A stretch of 64,000 nucleotides of DNA from Stakelama saccharophila (GCF_032229225.1 NZ_CP135076.1:2027001-2091000), one strand, 5' to 3'; shown: positions 47,038 to 56,895, numbered from the stretch's first letter. The notes: generated by a model from the sequence alone, not told the origin. Program-made: numbers and translations.

Positions 47038-49984
47038 ACCATTCGTCGCGGCGCATCAACTGGTCGTAATCCGCATAGGGCGCATATTCGGGGTGAAGCT
47101 TGGCGGTGAAGGGGTCGCCGCCGGTCAGATATTTCGCCGCCTCCGCCCGGAAATTGTCGGCGGCGATGGCGACGAAATCCTCCGCCGGAATGGGCTCGCG
47201 CTTCTTCGGATCGACTGGCGATTCGATATAGCCGAAGCCGCCGTCGCGGTTGCGCGAAAGCGACCAGTATTCGAAGGCGGTCGCGGTGCCGGATACACCT
47301 TCAAACCCACCGCGCTCCGCGATAAGGCCCAACAGGCCGAGTTGCAGGCTGAAGCCGGCGCGCACCGCCTTCGCCGAGGGCGGCTTGCCGGTCTTGTAGT
47401 CGATGATCGCCAGCGTGCCGTCGGCGAGCCGGTCGATCCGGTCATAGGTGCCGGAAAGATCGACGCCGGAAACGGTGATCCCGCCCTTGCGCTCCACATC
47501 CACGACGGCGCGGCCGGCGCGTTGCTGCTCCGCGATGGTGGCGGCGATCCAGTCCACCGCCTCCATCAGCCGCGGCGCCCAGAGCGCGCGCATCAGGGGA
47601 TGCGCCTCCGCCAGCATCGCCTGCGCGCGGGCGTGCAGCCGGTCGGGCGCGCAATCGTCGCGCCTGGCCCATGCCTCCAGCACGCGGTGCACCTCGGTCC
47701 CGCGCCAGGCCGGGCCGGCATCGGCATCGACGGCGTCGAGCGGCAGCAGGCGCAGCATGCGCCGGGCATAAAAGGCATAGGGGTCGGCCTTGAGACGATC
47801 GACCTCCGTCACCGAGATCCGGCGCGGGCGTTCACCGACCGGCGGGCACGGCGCGGGGCGTTCGGCCGGACGGTAGTCGCCCGGATCGTCGATCGCCTGC
47901 GCCCAGGCGAGCAGGTCCGCGGCCGGTTTCAGCCCGCCGGACAGCGCCTCCAGCCGCAGCCAGAAACGCGAGGCGATCGTCGGCGCCGACGAATCGCGCC
48001 GGGCGCGGGTCAGCAGGACATCGGGCGCGCCCAGCGCCCCGGCGAAATCATGGGCGGCAAGACCGATGCGGCGCTCCAGCCCCGGCAGGCCGAGTTCGGC
48101 CCGGATACGCGGCGCCAGCCACGGATCGGGCGCCGGCAGTCCCGGCCAGACACCTTCGTTCAGGCCGCCGAGGATCATCAGATCGGCGGATTGCAGCCGC
48201 GCCTCCAGCAAGCCGTAGATGGCGAGCCGGGGATGCCCGCCCTGCGGCGGCCGCACCGCGATCTCGTCCATCAGCGTGCGCAGCATGGGCGCGACCGACC
48301 CGCCCTCCACCCGTTCCGGGCCGAGCGCGGCGTCGCGCTCCATCCGTTCGAGCAGGTCCGCGGCGGCCCGCCCCTCCGGCCGCGACCAGACGGCGTCGCC
48401 GCACAGCCGCTGTGCCGCCTCGCGAAGGGCGGCGACGAACACCGGCAGCGCGCGCGCACCGCCAGCGAAGGCATCGGCCAGCGGCGCGAGCGCGGGACCG
48501 ATCCGTTGCCAGGCGGAAAGGCCTGCGCGCCGCACCTGCGCATCGCGCACGTCTTCGGCGGCGAGATGCGCCTCCATCCCCGCCAGCCCGCCGGCCGGCC
48601 GCGGGCCGCGCAGGGCGAGATCGAGCCGCCGGACATCGTCCAGCCAGGCGGTGCGCCCCTCACCCGCCTGCACCAGCGGATGCTTCAGCAACGCCAGCAG
48701 CGGTGTCGGCGCGAAATCCTGCGCCGCGGCATCGGCCAGGGCCAGTAGCAGCGTGCCCGGCGGCAGCAGCGACAAGGGCTGGCCGGCGGTATCGTCGACC
48801 GCGATGCCCCAGCGCGCACAATGCACCGCCACGCGGCGGGCGAGCGCGCGGTCGGGTGTCACCAGCGCAGCCGTCCTGCCCGGTTCCTCCAGCGCCTGGC
48901 GCAGCGCGATGGCGATGGCCTGCGCCTCCTCCTCGGGAATGGCGGCGTCGAGAATGCGGACGCCCGCCAGGCTGCGCTCGCCGGGCGGCAGACCGGTCCA
49001 GTCATGCGTGAATTGCGGCGGCGCCATCGCATTGGCGATCGCCCGGCTGCGCGCCGGCGCGGCGTCGTGCTCGCCACCGCCGCGCCACATCGAGACCTCG
49101 CCGCGATTGACGCCCATGCGGTCCAGCAGCAGCTTCAGATGGAATTGCGGGTGCGTCTCGACCGCGCGCCGGCGCCGACCGGTCTCGGGATCGGGTTCGT
49201 GCGGACCCAGCGCATCCCACTGCGCATCCGGCATTGTCGTGGCGAGCCCCGGCAGCAGCACCATGCCCTGCGGCAGGTCGGCGACGACGCGCAACAGCCG
49301 GGCAACGGCCGGGGCCGCCGTGGTGATGCCGGCGGCGCAGACGAAGGATGGCGGCGGCGCGGCGCGCCAGGCCCTGCCGACCCGGTCGAGCAGCCGGCGG
49401 CGGCGGTCGGCAAGGTCGATCCGTCCCAGCCTCGCCAGCTCCTCCGGCCAGCGATCGAGCACGAGTTCGAACAGCGACAGCGAGCGACGCCAATGCTGCG
49501 ACAGCAGATCGTCGAGTTCGAGGGTGCGCAGGGCGGCCGGATCGACCTCTTCGACCAGCAACTGATCGAGCGTGCGCGCCAGGTCGCCGGCGAGGCGCAC
49601 CGCCTCCGCCGCGTCGATCGGCGCGCCGGCGCGCGCGCGTTCCTCGCCGACCAGGCGGGCCAGGATCAGGCGCCGCTGCAACGGATCGACCGCCGGCGGA
49701 ATCGGCTCGGCACCACCCGCGGGATCGACCAGCGGTCCCGCCGCCTCATCCAGTTCGGGATCGCCGATCGCCACCAGCCGCGGCAAGAGCAGACCGCCGT
49801 CCGCCCGCCGCACGAACGCATCGGTGATCGCCTGCCGCGCGCGGTTGTTGGGGACGAGGATGACAGCGCGGGCGAAGGCCAGATGATCCTTGCCGTAGCG
49901 CCGCAGCAGCCCTGCGGCCAGCGCGTCGGCGAACGCCCGGTGCGGCGGGATGCTGTAGACGAGCGGACGGTTCCGCTCAGCCAT
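47018..49984 (-). CDS. addB: Double-strand break repair protein AddB
   Basis: The product has 988 residues. The N-terminal inactive helicase part shows VILVPNNRARQAITDAF; the middle has LMILGGLNEGVWPG; the C-terminal nuclease has a motif of the PD-(D/E)xK type at LAIIDYKTGKPP. No cluster of four Cys for an iron-sulfur centre, as known in Bacillus AddB, is apparent. It is the AddA partner. ATG 49984 overlaps the upstream nucleotidyltransferase by 8 nt. Confidence 0.96.
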   Translation of the reverse strand: MAERNRPLVYSIPPHRAFADALAAGLLRRYGKDHLAFARAVILVPNNRARQAITDAFVRRADGGLLLPRLVAIGDPELDEAAGPLVDPAGGAEPIPPAVDPLQRRLILARLVGEERARAGAPIDAAEAVRLAGDLARTLDQLLVEEVDPAALRTLELDDLLSQHWRRSLSLFELVLDRWPEELARLGRIDLADRRRRLLDRVGRAWRAAPPPSFVCAAGITTAAPAVARLLRVVADLPQGMVLLPGLATTMPDAQWDALGPHEPDPETGRRRRAVETHPQFHLKLLLDRMGVNRGEVSMWRGGGEHDAAPARSRAIANAMAPPQFTHDWTGLPPGERSLAGVRILDAAIPEEEAQAIAIALRQALEEPGRTAALVTPDRALARRVAVHCARWGIAVDDTAGQPLSLLPPGTLLLALADAAAQDFAPTPLLALLKHPLVQAGEGRTAWLDDVRRLDLALRGPRPAGGLAGMEAHLAAEDVRDAQVRRAGLSAWQRIGPALAPLADAFAGGARALPVFVAALREAAQRLCGDAVWSRPEGRAAADLLERMERDAALGPERVEGGSVAPMLRTLMDEIAVRPPQGGHPRLAIYGLLEARLQSADLMILGGLNEGVWPGLPAPDPWLAPRIRAELGLPGLERRIGLAAHDFAGALGAPDVLLTRARRDSSAPTIASRFWLRLEALSGGLKPAADLLAWAQAIDDPGDYRPAERPAPCPPVGERPRRISVTEVDRLKADPYAFYARRMLRLLPLDAVDADAGPAWRGTEVHRVLEAWARRDDCAPDRLHARAQAMLAEAHPLMRALWAPRLMEAVDWIAATIAEQQRAGRAVVDVERKGGITVSGVDLSGTYDRIDRLADGTLAIIDYKTGKPPSAKAVRAGFSLQLGLLGLIAERGGFEGVSGTATAFEYWSLSRNRDGGFGYIESPVDPKKREPIPAEDFVAIAADNFRAEAAKYLTGGDPFTAKLHPEYAPYADYDQLMRRDEWYGRERQ

Positions 49985-50738
49985 CGGCGAGCGCCGCCTC
50001 CGTCGCCCCGATCGCCTGCGGCGTGCCGACGTCGAACCACAGCCCGTCATGGACGACGCCGTAGGCCCGCCCGGCCTCGATCGCGCGCTCCCAGAACAGC
50101 ATGGTGGAAAACGGCCCTTCCGGCCAATCCCGGATCAGGCGCGGCGACAGCATCTGAACGCCGGTAAAGACGAAGGGTGCGAGCCGCCCCGGCGATCGCC
50201 GGCTGGTGATGCGCCCCTGCGCATCGACGTGGAAATCGCCCTGGCCGCCATGATTGTGCGCGTCCGCCAGCGGCACCAGCAAGAGCAGCGCATCCATCCG
50301 CGCATCGTCCCATTGCGCGGCGAGCGTGCGGATCGCGTCGGTGGGGCCGTCCACCCACAAATTGTCGCTGTTGACGCACAGGAACGGTTTGTCGCCGATC
50401 AGGTCGCGGGCCTGCACCAGGCCGCCGCCGGTTTCCATCAGTCGCGCCCGCTCGTCCGACAGCACGACCTCGATATCCTCGACCCGGCGCGTGACATGCG
50501 CCTCCAGCGCATCGGCGAGATAATGGACGTTGACGACCGCGCGCTTCACGCCCGCTGTGCGCAGGCGATCGAAGACATGGTCGATCAGCGGCTTGCCGGC
50601 GACCTTGATCAGCGGCTTTGGCCGGGTGGCCGTCAGCGGCCGCATCCGCTTGCCCAGCCCCGCGGCCATGATCATCGCCGTTTCGGGCACCGCGGCGCCG
50701 GGCCGCGGTCGGATCGCGAGCGTTTTTCCGGTCTTCAT
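49977..50738 (-). CDS. murU: Nucleotidyltransferase, MurU-type (N-acetylmuramate-1-phosphate uridylyltransferase)
   Basis: The product has 253 residues. The nucleotidyltransferase signature MIMAAGLGKRMRPLTATRPKPLIKV is near the start, with metal-binding Asp in CVNSDNLWVDGP and the C-terminal WFDVGTPQ. It should make UDP-MurNAc from MurNAc-1-phosphate in peptidoglycan recycling. The assignment to MurU rather than a sugar-nucleotide enzyme rests on the upstream amgK gene, which it overlaps by 4 nt (ATGA). It follows the same order as in other alphaproteobacteria. Confidence 0.88.
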   Translation of the reverse strand: MKTGKTLAIRPRPGAAVPETAMIMAAGLGKRMRPLTATRPKPLIKVAGKPLIDHVFDRLRTAGVKRAVVNVHYLADALEAHVTRRVEDIEVVLSDERARLMETGGGLVQARDLIGDKPFLCVNSDNLWVDGPTDAIRTLAAQWDDARMDALLLLVPLADAHNHGGQGDFHVDAQGRITSRRSPGRLAPFVFTGVQMLSPRLIRDWPEGPFSTMLFWERAIEAGRAYGVVHDGLWFDVGTPQAIGATEAALADG

Positions 50739-51718
50739 TGCGCCGCAAGCTCCATCGGATCGCCGCGCCGGCCGCGCGGCACGTTGGCATCGAACCATCG
50801 CCGCACGGGCGCGAGCGCGGGATCGGCGAGATCCCGCTCCAGATACCGCCAGACCCGGGGGCACATGCCGGCATAACGCGGCTTCCCGTCGCGTTTCCAA
50901 AGCCGCGTGAAGATGCCGACGATCTTCGCATTCCGCTGTGCGCCGAGGACGTGATAGGCGGTCGCGAAATCGGAACCGGCGCCGGTCGTGCGGCAGTAGC
51001 GGTCCAGCATCGCCGCCTCCAGCTCGGCCGGGACATCGCGCCGGGCGTCCTGGAGAAGCGAAACGAGATCGTAGGCCGGATGGCCGGCCAGCGCATCCTG
51101 GAAATCGAGCAGGCCGAGATGATCGCTGCCGTCGATCAGCATGATGTTTTCGGCGTGATAATCCCGCAGAACCGTTACCGGCGCGCTGTCGGTGACGCAG
51201 CGCAGCACCTGTCGCCACGCCGCGCGGTAGCCCTCCGAATCCACCGTGAGGCCGACCGCCGGGCAATACCATTCGGTGAACAGGTCCGCCTCGCGCAGAT
51301 ATTCGGGTTCATCATAAGCGCGCACCGGCGCGGCATCATGGCGGTGCAGGCGGATCAGCAGGTCGACGGCCGCGCCGTAGAGGCGCAATTCGCTTTCCGG
51401 TGCGCCGTCCACCGTCTCTCGCATGCGCGAATCGCCGAAATCCTCCAGCAGGACGAACCCGTTCTCCAGATCGTCGGCGATGATTTCCGGCGCGGCGAAA
51501 CCGCGCTCCGTCAGCCAGCGGGCGATCGCCAGGAAGGGCCGCGGGTCCTCCTGCGGCGGCGGCGCATCCATCAGGATCGCGCTGCGCCCCGGCGCGACGA
51601 TGCGGAAATAGCGGCGGAAGGACGCATCGCCGGCAAGCGGCAGGACGTCGCCGTCTTCCCAGCCGGCTCGGGCGAGGAAGGCCCCGGCGGCGGCGGGCGG
51701 ATTCATGTCGACGGCCAT
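50735..51718 (-). CDS. amgK: Anomeric MurNAc/GlcNAc kinase AmgK-type phosphotransferase
   Basis: The product has 327 residues with an aminoglycoside-phosphotransferase fold: LAGDASFRRYFRI, FVLLEDFGDSRM, catalytic loop LRDYHAENIMLIDG and LLDFQDALAGHPAYDLVSLLQDARRD. With the MurU-type gene it forms the recycling route that bypasses de novo UDP-MurNAc synthesis. Three starts are possible: 51730, 51718 and 51706. I chose 51718, which has GGAAGGA just upstream; 51706 would give an ATGA overlap with tsaE. Confidence 0.88.
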   Translation of the reverse strand: MAVDMNPPAAAGAFLARAGWEDGDVLPLAGDASFRRYFRIVAPGRSAILMDAPPPQEDPRPFLAIARWLTERGFAAPEIIADDLENGFVLLEDFGDSRMRETVDGAPESELRLYGAAVDLLIRLHRHDAAPVRAYDEPEYLREADLFTEWYCPAVGLTVDSEGYRAAWRQVLRCVTDSAPVTVLRDYHAENIMLIDGSDHLGLLDFQDALAGHPAYDLVSLLQDARRDVPAELEAAMLDRYCRTTGAGSDFATAYHVLGAQRNAKIVGIFTRLWKRDGKPRYAGMCPRVWRYLERDLADPALAPVRRWFDANVPRGRRGDPMELAAQ

Positions 51719-52146
51719 CGGTCCTTCCATGCCGCCGGCACTCGCGCTGTCAAGGTTCGCGTGCCGTCGGCGTTCATTTCCAGCGCCAGCCACAAGGCGT
51801 CGTGCCAGGCCCCCTCGCCCAGCCGCTCGGGCCATTCGACGACGAGCAGCGAATCCGCGCGCGCATCGTCCAGGCCCAGTTCCCCGGCCTCCTCCGGCGC
51901 CTCGATCCGGTACAGATCGACATGCAGCACGGGCAGCCGCACCTCCGGCGGGTCATAGGGCTGCACGATGGCGAAGCTGGGCGACGGCGCCTCGCTTTCC
52001 AGGCCGAGCGCTTCGAGCAGGCCGCGCGCGATGCTGGTCTTGCCCGCGCCCAGGGGACCGGACAGCGCCACCACATCGCCCGGCCGGACGAGTGCCGCAA
52101 GCTCGCGGCCCAGCCGGTGGCTGGCATCGGGGGTGGCGAGGATCAT
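51703..52146 (-). CDS. tsaE: tRNA threonylcarbamoyladenosine biosynthesis ATPase TsaE
   Basis: The product has 147 residues. The P-loop is LSGPLGAGKTSIARGL; SPSFAIVQPYDPP and HVDLYRIEAPEE are family motifs, and LLVVEWPERLG closes the core. TsaE works with TsaB and TsaD to make t6A37 in tRNA. It lies between divL and amgK as in Caulobacter and relatives, overlapping divL by 4 nt (ATGA). Confidence 0.95.
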   Translation of the reverse strand: MILATPDASHRLGRELAALVRPGDVVALSGPLGAGKTSIARGLLEALGLESEAPSPSFAIVQPYDPPEVRLPVLHVDLYRIEAPEEAGELGLDDARADSLLVVEWPERLGEGAWHDALWLALEMNADGTRTLTARVPAAWKDRWPST

Positions 52147-54491
52147 GCGCGCGGCAACTCGATGGTGATGATCGTGCCCTCGCCCGGTTCGGAGACCAGG
52201 TCGATCTTGCCGCCATGCGCCTCCGCGAAATGCTTGGCGAGGGGCAGACCGAGGCCCAGCGCGCGCTCACCGTCGCGTGCGATCTCCGGCTGGGCGAACC
52301 GTTCGAAGGCGCGCGCGGCCTCGTCGGGCGTAAGGCCGGGGCCGTCGTCGGAGACCACGATCCGCGCATGGGCCTCGTCCCCGTCGACCAGGAGCAATAC
52401 GCGCCCGCCGCCTTCCAACGTGCCGAGCGAATGGCGCAGGAGATGTTCGACCACCTGGCCGAGCCGGCGCTGATCGCCGATGACAGAGCCGGCCGTCCCG
52501 TCGACCTCCAGCGCCAGTTCGACGCCGTTGTCCGTGGCGAGCGGGGCGATGGCGTCCGCCGCCGCGCGGGCGAGCAGTTCGAGATCGACGCGTTCGCGCT
52601 CCAGATCGGCATCATCGCCTTCGGTCAGGTCGAGCACGTCGTCGATCAATCCGCCCAGCCGCGTCACCGATGCCAGGATCGCCTCGGTATATTCCGTCCC
52701 GCTGTCGCTGAGATCGCCGGCATAGCCGCCGTGCAGCATCTCTGCGAAACCCTTGATCGAGGTGAGCGGCGTGCGAAGTTCGTAGCTCATATTGGCGACG
52801 AACGCCGTCTTGACCCGGTCGGCGGCCTCCAGCGCCTCGTTGCGGTCGCGCAGCGCCTGTTCGATCCGCCGGCTGTCGGTGATGTCGAGCATGGTGAACA
52901 GCGCATTGCCGTCCGGCAGCGGAACCGCGGTAAATTCGAAATGGCGCCCGTCGGCGAACACCGCGCGGCCGCCGCGCTGCTTGCGTTCGACCGTGGCGGA
53001 ACGGACGAGCTGGCCGATCAGCGACGCGCGGTCGGGATTGGCGAGCCGCTTCGCCCCCGCTTCCGCCAGCGCATCGACGCGCGGATGGGTGGCGAGCATC
53101 TTTTCCTCGAACCCCCAGGTCAGGCGAAACTTGTTGTTCCAGAGCTGGAGACGCCCGTCGGCGGCGAACACACCCAGCGCCTCGAACAGATTGTCGAAGG
53201 TCGCGGTGCGCACGCGCAGCAGCGTGTCGCGGGCGCTCGCCAACTGAACCTGCTCGGTACGGTCCTCGAAGATGAGCAGCAGCCCGCCATCCGGCAGCGG
53301 TTGCGCGACGACGCGCAGATGGGTGCCGCCGGGCAAGTGCCAGCTTTCCTCGATCTCCGCATCCGGGGCCTGGAACCATTCCCGGCGCTCATCCTTCCAG
53401 GTGGGGAAATCGCGGACCTCGGGCATACGCTTCACTTCGCGCATGCGTTCCAGCACGCGGTCGAATTCCGGCCGGTCGGCGAGCCATTCCGGGCGCATCG
53501 CGAAGATGCGGCCGAACGGCTGGTTGGAAAAGCGCAGCGTCCGGTCCGGTCCGAACTGCGCCACGCCGGCCGACAGGCGGTCGAGCATCGCGCGCTGCGC
53601 CTCGGCGAAACGCTTCAGTCCGCCGCGGGCCTGCTCCAGCTCCTCCACGTCGATCGCGAACCCGGCCGTACCGCCATCGGGCAGCGGGATGTCGTGCACG
53701 CGCAGCATGCGCCGGGCCGCGCCGACCGTGGCGGGAACGACGCTGATCTGGGGCTCGCCACTGTCGCGGGCGATCGCGGCGTTGGCGAGCGGACCGCCGA
53801 GCCCGGAATCCTCGACCAGTTCGACCTGCTGCGCCACCACGTCCGCCGCATCGCCGGCTTCGACCGCGCGGACATAGGCGCTGTTGACCATCGCCAGCCG
53901 GAGATCGGCGCCGCGATACCACATCGGCAGGGGCGCGGCCTCGATCAGCCCGGTCAGCGCATCGAAGGCGCCCTGCAACTGCGCCGCCTCGCCGGCGAAG
54001 CGCTCTACCTCGCCCTGCAGTTCCGACGCATCGAAAAACCAGATCAGCGCCCCGCCCGGCGCGTGTAGCCGATCGGGCGCCCGCTCGCCCGTGACGAGCA
54101 GCACCCGCGCCGCGCCGCGCGCGCGAACGGTGAGCCGGAACGGCCGTGCCGCCTTTTGCGCCGCGACCACCGCATCGGAAAGCGCCGCGGCGTCGACATC
54201 CTCGAGCGCGGCGAGCAGGACGTCCCAGCGATCGGGAGCATCGCCGCCGCCGAGCCAGTCGCCCAGCCGCCGCGAGGTTTCGACCCTGCCGTCACCGCGC
54301 ACGACCGCGGCAACCGCGGGGGACCGTTCCAGCAGGACATCGCGGCGAAGGCGCATGGCCTGGTCCGCACCGGCGCGGGCACGATCGCGCAGCCCCAGGG
54401 CCAGCATGGCGATGCCGGCGAACAGCAGGATCGCAAGCATGCTCCCCGCCCCGACCGCCGCGCCGACCGATAGGGTGATCGTGTCCGTCAT
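52143..54491 (-). CDS. divL: DivL-type PAS-domain kinase-like protein with Tyr in place of the phosphoacceptor His
   Basis: The product has 782 residues. One N-terminal membrane helix (SMLAILLFAGIAMLALGL) is followed by several PAS domains (about 170-540). The HisKA helix reads FVANMSYELRTPLTSIKGF; the position normally held by His is Tyr570 (codon TAC). The ATPase domain has GDQRRLGQVVEHLL, SDDGPGL and LGLGLPLAKHFAEAHGG. Caulobacter DivL (769 residues, Tyr550) has the same substitution and genomic neighbourhood; it controls the CckA-CtrA cell-cycle phosphorelay through DivK. It is the head of the divL-to-trxA string. The assignment is by motif and context. Confidence 0.9.
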   Translation of the reverse strand: MTDTITLSVGAAVGAGSMLAILLFAGIAMLALGLRDRARAGADQAMRLRRDVLLERSPAVAAVVRGDGRVETSRRLGDWLGGGDAPDRWDVLLAALEDVDAAALSDAVVAAQKAARPFRLTVRARGAARVLLVTGERAPDRLHAPGGALIWFFDASELQGEVERFAGEAAQLQGAFDALTGLIEAAPLPMWYRGADLRLAMVNSAYVRAVEAGDAADVVAQQVELVEDSGLGGPLANAAIARDSGEPQISVVPATVGAARRMLRVHDIPLPDGGTAGFAIDVEELEQARGGLKRFAEAQRAMLDRLSAGVAQFGPDRTLRFSNQPFGRIFAMRPEWLADRPEFDRVLERMREVKRMPEVRDFPTWKDERREWFQAPDAEIEESWHLPGGTHLRVVAQPLPDGGLLLIFEDRTEQVQLASARDTLLRVRTATFDNLFEALGVFAADGRLQLWNNKFRLTWGFEEKMLATHPRVDALAEAGAKRLANPDRASLIGQLVRSATVERKQRGGRAVFADGRHFEFTAVPLPDGNALFTMLDITDSRRIEQALRDRNEALEAADRVKTAFVANMSYELRTPLTSIKGFAEMLHGGYAGDLSDSGTEYTEAILASVTRLGGLIDDVLDLTEGDDADLERERVDLELLARAAADAIAPLATDNGVELALEVDGTAGSVIGDQRRLGQVVEHLLRHSLGTLEGGGRVLLLVDGDEAHARIVVSDDGPGLTPDEAARAFERFAQPEIARDGERALGLGLPLAKHFAEAHGGKIDLVSEPGEGTIITIELPRA

Positions 54492-54730
54492 CTTGGAAGT
54501 CGTGCCCTGCGCTGCGCCATCGCACCGGGTTTAGGCGATCGCGCCGCTCAGCGAAATGCCAGAAGCACCGGCCGGAAGCACCGACGAGAAAAAAGGGCCG
54601 GCAAGCCGCCTCCGCCTTCGCGGAACCCATATACGGTGGTATCCTTCTTCATCGTCGGAAGCACAATCCGCAGGCGAAGACAATTCCGCCATATTGCCAA
54701 TGCTGGCCCGGTCCGAGCACATGAAGAAAA

Positions 54731-54754
54731 GGCCGCAACCCGGAGGTCGCGGCC
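54731..54754 (-). terminator. Intrinsic terminator after ahcY (bidirectional shape)
   Basis: A stem of ten pairs with one mismatch (GGCCGCAACC against GGTCGCGGCC) with loop CGGA is flanked by AAAA on the left and eight T on the right. It is 28 nt past the ahcY stop, so it terminates ahcY on the minus strand. The longer T-run is on the plus strand, where no gene ends here. The 290 nt between ahcY and divL hold no other feature. Confidence 0.8.
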
Positions 54755-54781
54755 TTTTTTTTCTCGATCGGATCAGGCCGA

Positions 54782-56188
54782 TCAGTAGCGGTAGTGGTCC
54801 GGCTTGAACGGGCCTTCCTTCGGCACGCCGATATAAGCGGCCTGCTTGTCGGTCAGCTTCTCCAGCTTCACGCCCAGCTTTTCGAGGTGAAGTTCCGCGA
54901 CCTTTTCGTCGAGATGCTTCGGCAGGACGTACACGTCGTTCTTGTAGTCGCCGTTGTTGTTCCACAGCTCGATCTGCGCCAGCGTCTGGTTGGTGAAGCT
55001 GTTCGACATCACGAAGCTGGGATGGCCGGTGGCGCAGCCCAGGTTCACCAGGCGGCCGCGGGCCAGCACGATGATCTTCTTGCCGTCGGGGAATTCGACC
55101 TCGTCGACCTGCGGCTTGATCTCGGTCCACTTGTAGTTGGACAGCGCCGAAATCTGGATCTCGCTGTCGAAATGGCCGATGTTGCAGACGATCGACATCG
55201 GCTTCATCGCCTTCATGTGCTCGGCGGTGATGACGTCGGCATTGCCGGTGGCGGTGCAGAAGATGTCCGCACGCTTCACGGCCTCGTCCATCGTCACGAC
55301 CTCGAAGCCCTCCATCGCCGCCTGCAGCGCGCAGATCGGGTCGATCTCCGTCACGAGCACGCGGGCGCCGCCGTTGCGCAGGCTCTGCGCCGAGCCCTTG
55401 CCGACATCGCCGAAGCCGGCGACGCAGGCGACCTTGCCGGCCAGCATGACGTCGGTGGCGCGGCGGATGGCGTCGACCAGCGATTCCTTGCAGCCGTACA
55501 GATTGTCGAACTTCGACTTGGTGACGCTGTCGTTGACGTTGATCGCCGGGAAGGGAAGCTCGCCCTTCTTGGCGATGGAATAAAGCCGGTGGACGCCGGT
55601 GGTGGTCTCTTCCGAGACGCCCTTGATGTTCTCCACCGACCTGGCGAGATAGCCGGGCTTGCGCTTCACGAACGCCTTGAGCGCGCGCTGCATCTCGACC
55701 TCTTCCTCATTCTCCGGCTCGGGCAGCGTCTCGCCATTGTCGAGCTTGGCGCCCATCAGCGCGAACATCGTCGCGTCGCCGCCGTCATCGAGGATCATGT
55801 TGGCGGTCTGATCGTCGCCCCAGTCGAAAATCTTGCCGACATAGTCCCAGTAATCGGCCGTGCTCTCACCCTTTACGGCGAAGACGGGAATGCCCCGCTC
55901 CGCCATCGCGGCGGCGGCATGATCCTGCGTCGAATAGATGTTGCAGGTGGCCCAGCGGACCTGGGCACCCAGCGCCGTCAGCGTCTCGATGAGGACGGCG
56001 GTCTGGATGGTCATGTGGAGCGAGCCGGTGATGCGCGCGCCCTTGAGCGGCTGCTGCGCGCCATATTCCTCGCGAACCGACATCAGGCCGGGCATCTCGG
56101 TCTCGGCGATCTCGATTTCCTTGCGACCCCAGCCGGCGAGGCTGATATCCTTGATGACGTGATCTGCGCGTTCGGCGACGGTTGCCAC
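54782..56188 (-). CDS. ahcY: S-adenosylhomocysteinase
   Basis: The product has 468 residues, typical of the bacterial form. Substrate and NAD motifs include [50 protein letters not shown] and [16 protein letters not shown], with C-terminal KPDHYRY. It splits S-adenosylhomocysteine into adenosine and homocysteine, keeping methylation going. The start codon is GTG with a GGAG 9 nt upstream. An 8+8 palindrome 108 nt upstream is a likely operator. Confidence 0.98.
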   Translation of the reverse strand: MATVAERADHVIKDISLAGWGRKEIEIAETEMPGLMSVREEYGAQQPLKGARITGSLHMTIQTAVLIETLTALGAQVRWATCNIYSTQDHAAAAMAERGIPVFAVKGESTADYWDYVGKIFDWGDDQTANMILDDGGDATMFALMGAKLDNGETLPEPENEEEVEMQRALKAFVKRKPGYLARSVENIKGVSEETTTGVHRLYSIAKKGELPFPAINVNDSVTKSKFDNLYGCKESLVDAIRRATDVMLAGKVACVAGFGDVGKGSAQSLRNGGARVLVTEIDPICALQAAMEGFEVVTMDEAVKRADIFCTATGNADVITAEHMKAMKPMSIVCNIGHFDSEIQISALSNYKWTEIKPQVDEVEFPDGKKIIVLARGRLVNLGCATGHPSFVMSNSFTNQTLAQIELWNNNGDYKNDVYVLPKHLDEKVAELHLEKLGVKLEKLTDKQAAYIGVPKEGPFKPDHYRY

Positions 56189-56295
56189 TGGTACGATCTC
56201 CTGCGTTTTGAAAACCCGTGCAGACGGCCCGCGCGAAACGCGCCCGGCCGCCGGAGCCCCTCACCTAGTGATTCCGCCCGCCGAAATCAAACGCA

Positions 56296-56315
56296 ATATA
56301 AAGATTCCTTTATAT
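56296..56315 (-). promoter_or_regulatory. Palindromic operator candidate upstream of ahcY (SahR-like)
   Basis: Perfect arms ATATAAAG (56296-56303) and CTTTATAT (56308-56315) with a 4-nt spacer stand out as AT-rich in GC-rich DNA between ahcY and yqgE. Methionine-cycle genes in Proteobacteria are often controlled by the ArsR-family SAH sensor SahR or related regulators through such palindromes. The exact regulator is inferred; its gene is not in the window. Confidence 0.5.
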
Positions 56316-56334
56316 GCCGGGCGAAGCGATGCGG

Positions 56335-56895
56335 TCAGGCGTTGCCGGCGCTGTTGGCGAGCAGCCGGGGATCGATGCCGGCATCGGCGAAGGCGCGTTC
56401 CCAGCGGCCGTTCGCCTTTACCCGATAGAAAATGTCCGCATCGCCGGGCGTGCTGAACCAGCCGTGCCGGGTCATTTCCTCGTCGAGCTGCCCGGCGCCC
56501 CAGCCGGCATAGCCGAGCGCCACCAGCCAGTGTTCCGGGCCGCTGCCCTCGGCAATGGCGCGCAGGATGTCTACCGTCGCGCTCAGGCGCCAGCGGCCGG
56601 CCACGTCGATGGTATCCTGCCCGCCCCAATCGGGCGAATGCAGGATGAAGCCGCGGCGCGGTTCCACCGGCCCGCCGAAATGGATCGGCGCATCGGGCGC
56701 GACGCCGGGATCGATCTCGAACTGGTCCAAAACGTCGTGCAGGCCCAGCCCGTCGATCGTGTCGCCGACGCCGATGCCGAGCGCCCCGTCCTCGTCATGC
56801 GAACAAACGGCGATGACTGCGCGGTCGAAACGCGGATCGCCGATGCCGGGAAGCGCAAGCAGGAACTGGCCCGTCAGATATTTCGTGTTCTCCAT
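56335..56895 (-). CDS. YqgE/AlgH family protein (UPF0301)
   Basis: The 186 residues cover the whole UPF0301 domain: YLTGQFLLALPGIGDPRFDRAVIAVCSHDEDGALGI, a FGGPVEPRRGFILHS strand, and the GYAGWGAGQLDEEM motif. The family is widespread and its biochemical role is unresolved. It lies upstream of ahcY on the same strand with 146 nt between, so the ahcY operator candidate sits just past its end. Confidence 0.93.
   Translation of the reverse strand: MENTKYLTGQFLLALPGIGDPRFDRAVIAVCSHDEDGALGIGVGDTIDGLGLHDVLDQFEIDPGVAPDAPIHFGGPVEPRRGFILHSPDWGGQDTIDVAGRWRLSATVDILRAIAEGSGPEHWLVALGYAGWGAGQLDEEMTRHGWFSTPGDADIFYRVKANGRWERAFADAGIDPRLLANSAGNA

Noticed and set aside
54556..54807. 83-codon plus-strand frame between divL and ahcY
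   Set aside because: It crosses the ahcY terminator hairpin and has no domain or ribosome site.
56189..56334. SAH or SAM riboswitch in the ahcY leader
   Set aside because: I could not fold a recognisable conserved core; the AT-rich palindrome explains the region better as a protein-binding site.
54794..56428. 544-codon plus-strand frame opposite ahcY
   Set aside because: ahcY is unambiguous on the other strand; this is its antisense shadow.
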